Part shown: in pieces, positions 1-4,026 of the stretch
How the letters are laid out: every line of letters starts with the position of its first letter
Numbering within the stretch: the stretch's first letter is position 1
NCBI GenBank assembly: GCA_900769795.1
Contig: CAAGHZ010000034.1
Coordinates: forward strand, 1-8,996
Reading direction: 5' to 3'
DNA length: 8,996 nucleotides
Origin: Clostridia bacterium
GTDB taxonomy: Bacteria; Bacillota; Clostridia; Monoglobales; Monoglobaceae
Translations under genes and position numbers: made by a program
Notes under the pieces: model-generated
Seen by the model: only the letters and a program-made list of their open reading frames with translations
Told to the model about the DNA's origin: nothing
Database searches by the model: none

Positions 1-14
1 CGCTCTTCCGATCT
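1..14. other. Illumina adapter remnant (left contig end)
   Basis: The first 14 bases, CGCTCTTCCGATCT, are the 3' end of the Illumina universal (P5-side) adapter. The leading CGC separates it from the P7-side adapter, whose corresponding end reads TGCTCTTCCGATCT. This is library sequence, not genome; the organism's DNA starts at base 15. The 39 genuine bases before the first gene hold its ribosome binding site and no visible promoter. Confidence 0.96.
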
Positions 15-53
15 AAATAGATAAAAAGCATTTATAAGAAAGGATTTGGCGTT

Positions 54-1046
54 ATGACATATACACCTGATTCAAAAAGATACGATAGCATAGAGTACAG
101 AAAATGCGGTGAGAGCGGACTTAAACTTCCGTCGGTGTCCCTTGGCCTGTGGCACAATTTTGGCGACAATGCCGACTATAAAAATATGTGCAAGATGTGT
201 TTTGCGGCATTTGACAATGGTATCACCCATTTTGACCTTGCCAACAACTACGGCCCAAAGGCAGGCAGTGCAGAGAAAAACTTTGGCAAAATATTAAAGG
301 ACAACTTCAAAAACTATCGCGACGAAATGATAATCAGTACAAAGGCGGGCTATACCATGTGGGATGGTCCGTATGGTGATTTTGGCAGCAGAAAGTATCT
401 TATATCAAGCCTTGACCAGAGCCTTAAGCGAATGGGGCTTGACTATGTTGATATATTTTATCATCACAGAATGGACCCTGATACACCTCTTTATGAAACA
501 ATGTGGGCGCTTAATGATATAGTAAAGAGCGGTAAGGCTTTGTACATCGGTCTTTCTAACTATAATGGAGAGACTATGGAAAGGGCGGCAGAGATTTTGG
601 ACGAACTCCATTGCCCGTTTGTTATCAATCAAAACAGATATTCCATCCTTGACAGAGGTGTAGAGAAGAACGGGATATTAAAAAGTGCGATTGATAAGAA
701 AAAGGGTATGATTATCTTCAGCCCTCTTGCGCAAGGGCTTTTGAGCGACCGCTATCTTGGTGGAATCCCAAAAGACAGCAGAGTTATGACAGACGGCAGA
801 TTTTTAAGTGAAAAGTCCCTCTCTGCTCAGATGCTTGATAAGATAGATAAACTCAATCAGATTGCAAAAAGAAGAGGACAGAGCCTGGCGCAGATGGCAC
901 TTTCGTGGGTGTATAGCCAAGACGGAATCACAAGTGTGTTAATCGGTGCGTCAAAGGCTGAGCAGATAATCGAAAACCTGAAGATGACAGAAAACCTCGC
1001 CTTTACAAAAGAAGAACTCGACGAGATTGATGCGATTGTGTTGTAG
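54..1046 (+). CDS. Aldo/keto reductase, YghZ-like (L-glyceraldehyde 3-phosphate reductase type)
   Basis: A complete 330-residue cytoplasmic NADP(H)-dependent aldo/keto reductase with a (beta/alpha)8 barrel. The N-terminal stretch YRKCGESGLKLPSVSLGLW followed by HNFG is characteristic of the YghZ/AKR14 group, which reduces L-glyceraldehyde 3-phosphate and methylglyoxal-like aldehydes. The catalytic tetrad can be placed at Asp61, Tyr66 (in DLANNYGP), Lys97 (in STKAGY) and His138 (in YHHRMDPDTP). The C-terminal cofactor-binding motif is present as SVLIGASKAEQI. Length matches the family. The ATG is preceded by GAAAGGA nine bases upstream. The promoter lies beyond the contig edge, so it could be the last gene of an operon. 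Downstream it converges on the transposase gene. The family assignment is firm; the exact substrate is inferred from the family and could be another small aldehyde or sugar. Confidence 0.93.
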   Translation: MTYTPDSKRYDSIEYRKCGESGLKLPSVSLGLWHNFGDNADYKNMCKMCFAAFDNGITHFDLANNYGPKAGSAEKNFGKILKDNFKNYRDEMIISTKAGYTMWDGPYGDFGSRKYLISSLDQSLKRMGLDYVDIFYHHRMDPDTPLYETMWALNDIVKSGKALYIGLSNYNGETMERAAEILDELHCPFVINQNRYSILDRGVEKNGILKSAIDKKKGMIIFSPLAQGLLSDRYLGGIPKDSRVMTDGRFLSEKSLSAQMLDKIDKLNQIAKRRGQSLAQMALSWVYSQDGITSVLIGASKAEQIIENLKMTENLAFTKEELDEIDAIVL

Positions 1047-1082
1047 AAGAGATGAAACAGCATTGTTTGCAATCTACGCATA

Positions 1083-1163
1083 CGTAGGGGACGGCCTCCC
1101 GGACGTCCCGCATATGGGTAACTGTCCGTCTGCAAATGAATTATAACATAAAAAAGGTCTGCC
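1083..1163 (+). repeat. 81-bp direct repeat, left copy (with half a terminator)
   Basis: Identical over all 81 bases to 2452-2532. It starts one base before the GTAG foot of a REP-like hairpin and ends with AAAAAAGGTCTGCC, the ascending arm of a terminator. At this copy the descending arm GGCAGACC is absent: the sequence continues TAGGGCG. The half terminator shows that this is a duplicated fragment of the right-hand locus, or the left edge of an inserted unit, and not an independent short repeat. Confidence 0.93.
1084..1109 (+). repeat. REP-like GTAG hairpin (a)
   Basis: GTAG at 1084-1087 is followed at once by the stem GGGACG (1088-1093) pairing with CGTCCC (1104-1109). An inner CC/GG pair lies beyond a G/A mismatch, and the tip is TCCC. 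A GTAG foot directly 5' of an imperfect hairpin is the layout described for REP elements bound by RAYT transposases. It lies inside the left 81-bp repeat. A further CTACG at 1074-1078 could pair with CGTAG at 1083-1087. Confidence 0.72.
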
Positions 1164-1187
1164 TAGGGCGTGTGCTGTTAAGGATAT

Positions 1188-1218
1188 AAAAGGCTCTCGC
1201 AATTTTGCGAGAGCCTTT
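1188..1218 (-). terminator. Rho-independent terminator of the RAYT operon
   Basis: Nine-base stem GGCTCTCGC (1192-1200) with GCGAGAGCC (1207-1215) and loop AATTTT. On the minus strand it is followed by TTTTATAT, a good termination tract. On the plus strand it has only TTT, so it may stop reductase transcripts less well. It overlaps the TAA stop codon of the transposase gene (1217-1219). It probably serves as the shared boundary between the convergent reductase and transposase genes. Confidence 0.85.
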
Positions 1219-1711
1219 AATCGTTGTAAAAACAATCTAATTCCCATTTTAAGGGGTTAGTGTCTATGTATTCCCATATTTTCTGATAATCTTTTTCTCC
1301 TCGTATTATGTGGTCATGAAAAGATGTTTGAAATATTTTTAGTGGTTCATTATTTGATTTATTGCATATCCTTGTTGTTAATGATTTAAACGAGCAAATA
1401 ACATCAGATATTGTAGGGCAGGGGCTTGCTCCTGCCGAATTGTCCAAAATTACAATTACATGAATATGATTTGGCATAATAACATATTTGTCAATTTTAA
1501 TTGTTTTATATCTGTTTTCTAAATCTGACAATTGTTCTTTTGCAATTTTTCCATATTGCGATAAAATTATTCCGGCAGGAGCAAGCCCCTGCCCTACGAT
1601 GTTGCCTAATATGCATTTTCTGTCATTCGTACAAATGGTTATAAAATACGCACAATTTTGTGAATAATCATATCCTTTTAATCTTGTCGATTTTCGTTTT
1701 GGTAGTTCCAT
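1217..1711 (-). CDS. REP-associated tyrosine transposase (RAYT), Y1/HUH family
   Basis: A 164-residue single-strand DNA transposase of the Y1 (IS200-like) superfamily. Visible motifs are AYFITICTNDRKCILG (residues 21-36, first beta strand), the metal-binding HUH motif MPNHIHVIVIL with His82 and His84, and the C-terminal helix segment FHDHIIRGEKDYQKIWEYID then NPLKW. Tyr148 in WEYIDTNP is the likely DNA nucleophile, and Tyr142 is an alternative. No TnpB partner or IS200-type end is seen, and the single copy next to GTAG hairpins fits a domesticated RAYT better than an IS200 element. Residues 39-47 (VGQGLAPAG) and 92-100 (SAGASPCPT) are encoded by two inverted copies of a REP-like hairpin. Both lie in loops outside the motifs, so the enzyme may still be active. 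It starts only four bases after the upstream XRE stop codon, with AGGAA 13 bases before the ATG, so its translation is probably coupled to that gene. Confidence 0.88.
   Translation of the reverse strand: MELPKRKSTRLKGYDYSQNCAYFITICTNDRKCILGNIVGQGLAPAGIILSQYGKIAKEQLSDLENRYKTIKIDKYVIMPNHIHVIVILDNSAGASPCPTISDVICSFKSLTTRICNKSNNEPLKIFQTSFHDHIIRGEKDYQKIWEYIDTNPLKWELDCFYND
1413..1437 (+). repeat. REP-like GTAG hairpin (b), inside the RAYT gene
   Basis: GTAG at 1413-1416 is followed directly by GGCAGG (1417-1422), an inner GGC-TT-GCT, and CCTGCC (1431-1436). All 25 bases are the exact reverse complement of 1573-1597. It lies within the transposase coding sequence, antisense to it, and encodes residues 92-100 just after the HUH strand. 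Confidence 0.85.
1573..1597 (-). repeat. REP-like GTAG hairpin (c), inside the RAYT gene
   Basis: On the minus strand GTAG (1597-1594) precedes the same GGCAGG...CCTGCC hairpin as at 1413-1437, identical over 25 bases but inverted. It runs in the coding sense of the transposase, with its GTA exactly on a codon boundary, and is read as VGQGLAPAG (residues 39-47). The two copies are arranged tail to tail with 135 bases between them, similar to the paired inverted REPs called BIMEs. Confidence 0.85.
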
Positions 1712-1715
1712 AATC

Positions 1716-1958
1716 TTATTTTATTTCCTGTTCTAAATCATCAAATTCATCAGTTGAAAAGAACTCTCCAAGTGTAATGTTCAATCCGTCACAGAGCATT
1801 TTTATCGTTACAATTCCGGGATTCTGACTTTTTCCATACAATATATTTTTGATAGTTGACGGCGCAACTCCTGACCCTGTTGCAAGTTTATTGATTGTAA
1901 TATTATTCTTTTCGCACAAATATAAAATTCTATTTCTGACAGTTTTATAAGTATTCAT
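1716..1958 (-). CDS. XRE/Cro-CI family helix-turn-helix repressor
   Basis: An 80-residue protein that is almost entirely one lambda-repressor-like DNA-binding domain: helix around NRILYLCEKNNITINKLA, then SGVAPSTIKNILYGKS as the turn and recognition helix, then VTIKMLCDGLNITLGEFF. The acidic tail (DEFDDLEQEIK) holds no ligand-binding or protease domain, so it resembles small phage or plasmid repressors and antitoxins. GGAGGT at 1965-1970 is a strong binding site six bases before the ATG. It is the first gene of a two-gene operon with the transposase. It probably represses its own promoter and that of the divergent 93-residue gene through the boxes at 1981-2050; that target is inferred from position only. 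Confidence 0.9.
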   Translation of the reverse strand: MNTYKTVRNRILYLCEKNNITINKLATGSGVAPSTIKNILYGKSQNPGIVTIKMLCDGLNITLGEFFSTDEFDDLEQEIK

Positions 1959-1980
1959 AATTTTACCTCCACTTTGTCTT

Positions 1981-1996
1981 AGGCTAATTATAGTCT
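1981..1996. promoter_or_regulatory. Putative XRE operator 1
   Basis: AGGCTA-ATTA-TAGTCT is an imperfect inverted repeat (5 of 6 positions pair) with a 4-base centre. Its middle is the -10 box of the minus-strand XRE/RAYT promoter, so a bound repressor would block that promoter. A matching 16-base site with the same spacing occurs at 2035-2050. Confidence 0.6.
1987..1992 (-). promoter_or_regulatory. -10 box of the XRE-RAYT operon promoter
   Basis: On the minus strand this is a perfect TATAAT, about 30 bases before the XRE start codon, giving a short leader that contains the GGAGGT site. No good -35 hexamer is found at 16-18 bases (only weak matches such as TACTTT), so the promoter may be weak or activator-dependent. 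Confidence 0.5.
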
Positions 1997-2003
1997 GTTG
2001 TTA

Positions 2004-2032
2004 TTGACAAAGTAGGCTATATATGATACAAT
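2004..2032 (+). promoter_or_regulatory. Promoter of the 93-residue gene
   Basis: TTGACA (2004-2009), a 17-base spacer and TACAAT (2027-2032), with TG one base before the -10 (extended -10). Transcription would start near 2039, about 37 bases before the ATG. Copies of TAGGCTA lie in the spacer (2013-2019) and at the start point (2034-2040), 21 bases apart, about two helical turns. This suggests cooperative repression. Confidence 0.8.
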
Positions 2033-2034
2033 GT

Positions 2035-2050
2035 AGGCTATAAAAAGTCT
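2035..2050. promoter_or_regulatory. Putative XRE operator 2, with half site at 2014-2019
   Basis: AGGCTA-TAAA-AAGTCT has the same architecture as the site at 1981-1996 and covers the predicted start of the plus-strand transcript. A third AGGCTA at 2014-2019 lacks the second half. Repeated boxes confined to a divergent promoter region next to an XRE gene are the usual arrangement of autoregulated phage-type switches. Confidence 0.6.
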
Positions 2051-2075
2051 TTGACGTAATTAGGAGTATTAAAAT

Positions 2076-2357
2076 ATGGAATATTTTAGAGAGTTAATTG
2101 ACGTCTTAAAATCAAGTGATAGTTCTCCGGTTATATTAAGTGATGATATGGCAAGAAGGTGTGTTCGCGTAATTGAGCATTGCGAGGAAATAGAAAAAGA
2201 ATTTAATGAAAAACTCAGCGAAGAACTTTTGATCAAATTTGATAATTACAGAACAATGCTACATTTTATTGTTGATGGAATTATAGTTGATGAACTATGC
2301 AACGCTCAACTGAAAGTTATTATAGCAAAACACGAGAATAGCCATAAAAACCCGTAA
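2076..2357 (+). CDS. Small helical protein of unknown function (93 residues)
   Basis: Not confidently recognised. The product is predicted to be cytoplasmic and mostly alpha-helical, with charged, coiled-coil-like segments around residues 30-60 (RVIEHCEEIEKEFNEKLSEE) and a hydrophobic C-terminal part (MLHFIVDGIIVDEL). The shape resembles small DUF6809-like proteins found in mobile regions of Firmicutes, but this is a weak impression. There is no signal peptide or membrane segment. AGGAG at 2062-2066 lies nine bases before the ATG, and a strong extended -10 promoter precedes it, so it is very likely expressed. It is divergent from the XRE-RAYT operon and shares operator-like boxes with it, so a role in that unit (cargo, toxin-like factor or RAYT partner) is possible but unproven. 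Confidence 0.75.
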   Translation: MEYFRELIDVLKSSDSSPVILSDDMARRCVRVIEHCEEIEKEFNEKLSEELLIKFDNYRTMLHFIVDGIIVDELCNAQLKVIIAKHENSHKNP

Positions 2358-2392
2358 GTAAAGCTTTGCGTGTCGTTCCGTAACGTATTTTT

Positions 2393-2415
2393 GGGTGGAT
2401 GCTATCCGCCCCTAC
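2393..2415 (-). repeat. REP-like GTAG hairpin (d)
   Basis: On the minus strand GTAG (2415-2412) is followed directly by GGGCGGAT-AGC-ATCCACCC, an eight-base stem with one C/A mismatch (a G/T wobble on the other strand) and a 3-base loop. The stem sequence differs from the other hairpins but keeps the GTAG foot. It stands head to head with hairpin (e), 37 bases away. Without a T tract it is not a convincing terminator for the preceding small gene. Confidence 0.72.
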
Positions 2416-2451
2416 AACATATACTATCCATAACAACAAATATGTAGAGAT

Positions 2452-2532
2452 CGTAGGGGACGGCCTCCCGGACGTCCCGCATATGGGTAACTGTCCGTCT
2501 GCAAATGAATTATAACATAAAAAAGGTCTGCC
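2452..2532 (+). repeat. 81-bp direct repeat, right copy (with complete terminator)
   Basis: Identical to 1083-1163. Here the terminal GGTCTGCC arm is followed by ATGC and GGCAGACCTTTTT, so the terminator is complete. The sequences left of the two copies are unrelated except for the shared base before GTAG, so the left limit of identity falls at the foot of the REP-like hairpin. Confidence 0.93.
2453..2478 (+). repeat. REP-like GTAG hairpin (e)
   Basis: Same sequence as the hairpin at 1084-1109: GTAG (2453-2456), stem GGGACG (2457-2462) with CGTCCC (2473-2478). It sits inside the right 81-bp repeat and points away from hairpin (d). Confidence 0.72.
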
Positions 2533-2549
2533 ATGCGGCAGACCTTTTT
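2520..2549 (-). terminator. Bidirectional terminator between convergent genes
   Basis: Perfect eight-base G/C-rich stem GGTCTGCC (2525-2532) and GGCAGACC (2537-2544), tetraloop ATGC, flanked by AAAAA on the left and TTTTT on the right so it works in both directions. It ends 12 bases after the stop of the stalk-domain gene and also closes the small plus-strand gene. In the ancestral arrangement it probably also served the aldo/keto reductase gene. Confidence 0.92.
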
Positions 2550-2561
2550 GTGTGGGGTAGA

Positions 2562-3482
2562 TTATTTGATTTCGATAGAAACAGCACTTGTCTGCGGAGG
2601 GATGCTCATTGTCATAAAGTCTGCGTAGAGAACTGAAATCTCAAGACCTTCTGTGAGAGCGTCAGCGTTTACAACCTCGCCGTTCTTTGTGATAACTGTT
2701 TCTTCGGTTACAAAAATGATAACCTCGTCCATGCCCTCGCCAACTGTGATGGAGCCGTCCTCGTTAACTGTTGTGATGGTTGTAAGAACAGGTGAAAGCT
2801 CGGGTATCTCTTCCTCGTGCTCAACGGGTACGTTTAATATGTCGATAGAAACTGCAACGGTCTGTGGGGGAATACTTCTTGTCATCTGCTCTGAATATTC
2901 AACCTCAAGAGCTTGTCCAACCTCAATTGTAAACTCTTCGGAGAGAGGAGCACCGCCCACGGTTACAACGGTTTCTTCGCTGATGAGAACCAAAACCTCG
3001 CCATAAACTTCGTCTTCTACAAGAAGTGCACCATCTTCGGTAACCTCTTTAACTGTAACAATGTTGGGGATGCTGATTCTGATGCCGTCCTCTGTAAGTT
3101 CGCAGTTAAGGCCGATAAGCTCGCAGAAGAAGTTCTGCGGAACATAAGTTGTTGTACCTTCAAACAAAATCGGTGCAGTACCAAGACTCTGTGGTGCCAT
3201 TCTTGAGAAAGAGTAAGCGTCTTCGTTAATTGCAAATGTGATGTAGTGCGCGCCCTTTGTCAAAGAAACTGACTGGCTCTCGCCGTGCCACTTAACTGTG
3301 TAACCAAAGTGCTCTGCAACAGAGCGGAGCGGAAGCATTGTTACATCATTTATAACCTCGTAGGTTGATGTCATCGGTTCAAATATTGTAGCTGTTGCTT
3401 CTTCGGTCGCAAAAGCTGCTCCTGTTGAAATGATTGCAGCGATTGCTGCGATTGCTGTAAATCTCTTAAAAATCTTGTTCAT
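2562..3482 (-). CDS. Secreted copper-amine-oxidase-N (stalk) domain protein with two C-terminal repeats
   Basis: A 306-residue exported protein. The ATG at 3482 is preferred over one 17 codons upstream because it begins a clear signal peptide (KIFKR, then hydrophobic AIAAIAAIISTG, cleavage near AFA at residue 25) and has GAAAGGAA upstream. Residues about 35-140 match the copper amine oxidase N-terminal-like fold (MLPLRSVAEHFGYTVKWHGE). In Firmicutes this is a beta-rich wall or surface module, not an enzyme. Residues about 141-216 and 232-306 are two related beta-rich repeats, both with ISEETV/VTEETV and both ending MT-x-SIPPQT-x-AVSI. They are joined by an acidic linker (EHEEEIPELSP). No sortase motif or membrane anchor is seen. 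The function is probably structural or binding at the cell surface; the ligand is unknown. Confidence 0.87.
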   Translation of the reverse strand: MNKIFKRFTAIAAIAAIISTGAAFATEEATATIFEPMTSTYEVINDVTMLPLRSVAEHFGYTVKWHGESQSVSLTKGAHYITFAINEDAYSFSRMAPQSLGTAPILFEGTTTYVPQNFFCELIGLNCELTEDGIRISIPNIVTVKEVTEDGALLVEDEVYGEVLVLISEETVVTVGGAPLSEEFTIEVGQALEVEYSEQMTRSIPPQTVAVSIDILNVPVEHEEEIPELSPVLTTITTVNEDGSITVGEGMDEVIIFVTEETVITKNGEVVNADALTEGLEISVLYADFMTMSIPPQTSAVSIEIK

Positions 3483-3603
3483 TTTGTGTAATTTCCTTTC
3501 GTGTTTTTTATGTTTACATTTGTTTAGACGCAAAAGAGAGAAATAAGTTCCAAAAAAATAAGAAATTTTTTAAGATTTATTTTTGGGTTAATATATCTGA
3601 GTG

Positions 3604-3609
3604 ATTATA
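3604..3609 (-). promoter_or_regulatory. Possible -10 box for the stalk-domain gene
   Basis: The minus strand reads TATAAT here, but no convincing -35 lies at the usual distance. Transcription from it would give a leader of about 115 bases, rich in A and T, before the ATG at 3482. It faces away from the consensus promoter of the ACT operon about 45 bases further on. Confidence 0.35.
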
Positions 3610-3654
3610 ACCGAAAAAACCTTGTTGACTGCGGCGTTTTTATCTAAAATATCC

Positions 3655-3684
3655 TTGACAGAAAATAAACAAAAGCGGTATAAT
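3655..3684 (+). promoter_or_regulatory. Promoter of the ACT-DUF711 operon
   Basis: Perfect TTGACA (3655-3660) and perfect TATAAT (3679-3684) separated by 18 bases. Transcription would start near 3691, about 42 bases before the ACT gene. Both hexamers are consensus, so strong constitutive housekeeping expression is likely. Its position also rules out the open frame that begins upstream at 3601. Confidence 0.88.
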
Positions 3685-3732
3685 AAAATAAGAAAATATG
3701 GGCGCGTTCCCGAGAACACAGGAGATAAAGAT

Positions 3733-4002
3733 ATGAGAGCAGTTGTAACAGTAATGGGACAGGACAGAACAGGAATTATCGCAAAGACAAGCGCGTTGCT
3801 TGCAGAGTGCGAGATTAACATTCTTGATATTACACAGACTATTATTCAGAACATATTTACAATGGTTATGCTTGTGGATATCGAAAACAGTACAATAGGA
3901 TTTTCTGAGGTTGCAGAAAAACTTGACAATCTTGCAAAAGAGCTTTCTCTTGAAATCCGTATCCAGCACGAAGATATATTTAACTCTATGCACAGAATTT
4001 AA
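3733..4002 (+). CDS. ACT domain-containing protein (UPF0237 family)
   Basis: An 89-residue protein that is a single ACT regulatory domain. The N-terminal strand AVVTVMGQDRTGIIA followed by the helix KTSALLAECEINILD is the usual ACT ligand loop (G-x-D-R-x-G-I). The second half (FTMVMLVDIEN, then FSEVAEKLDNLAKELSLEIRIQHEDIFNSMHRI) matches the UPF0237 family, normally about 88-90 residues. ACT domains bind amino acids or similar small molecules and usually dimerise. The start at 3733 is supported by AGGAG at 3720-3724 and by the promoter upstream; a longer frame would include that promoter. It is 24 bases upstream of the DUF711 gene, a pairing conserved in many Firmicutes, so it probably senses a metabolite for that protein. 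The ligand is unknown. Confidence 0.92.
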   Translation: MRAVVTVMGQDRTGIIAKTSALLAECEINILDITQTIIQNIFTMVMLVDIENSTIGFSEVAEKLDNLAKELSLEIRIQHEDIFNSMHRI

Positions 4003-4026
4003 AATACCCCTTGGAGGATTTGGCAA

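Larger units (their letters stand above)
1084..2452. mobile_element. Putative RAYT/REP island (1369-bp unit between 81-bp repeats)
   Basis: This is one repeat unit, from the foot of the left 81-bp copy to the foot of the right copy. It contains the RAYT gene, an XRE regulator, a divergent small ORF and four of the five GTAG hairpins; the fifth starts at its right edge. By eye its genes are more AT-rich than the flanking reductase and the ACT/DUF711 genes. Collapsing the two copies into one rebuilds a single complete terminator between two convergent chromosomal genes, which is what an unoccupied site should look like. The mechanism (RAYT action, homologous recombination of a circle, or tandem duplication) cannot be told from sequence. 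Outer limits are uncertain by up to 81 bp because of the repeat. Confidence 0.6.

Noticed and set aside
857..1135. Minus-strand open frame overlapping the reductase end and the left repeat
   Set aside because: It is antisense to a well-supported gene, has no ribosome binding site, and its composition matches no protein family.
1217..1711. IS200/IS605 insertion sequence
   Set aside because: The protein has the Y1/HUH fold, but there is no TnpB, no IS200-type end structure, and the flanking and internal elements are GTAG-footed REP-like hairpins, which fits a RAYT better.
1084..2478. CRISPR array from the repeated hairpins
   Set aside because: The repeats differ in sequence, orientation and spacing, and no cas gene is present.
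1083..2532. 81-bp repeats as a transposon target-site duplication
   Set aside because: Target-site duplications are normally a few to about a dozen bases; 81 bases including half of a terminator fits recombination or tandem duplication instead.
3483..3533. Seventeen-residue longer N terminus for the stalk-domain protein
   Set aside because: It would put charged residues (KCKHKKHERK) before the signal peptide, while the ATG at 3482 starts a standard one.
3601..3732. Longer N terminus for the ACT protein
   Set aside because: The extension would include the consensus promoter at 3655-3684, and the start at 3733 has its own AGGAG site and gives the usual family length.
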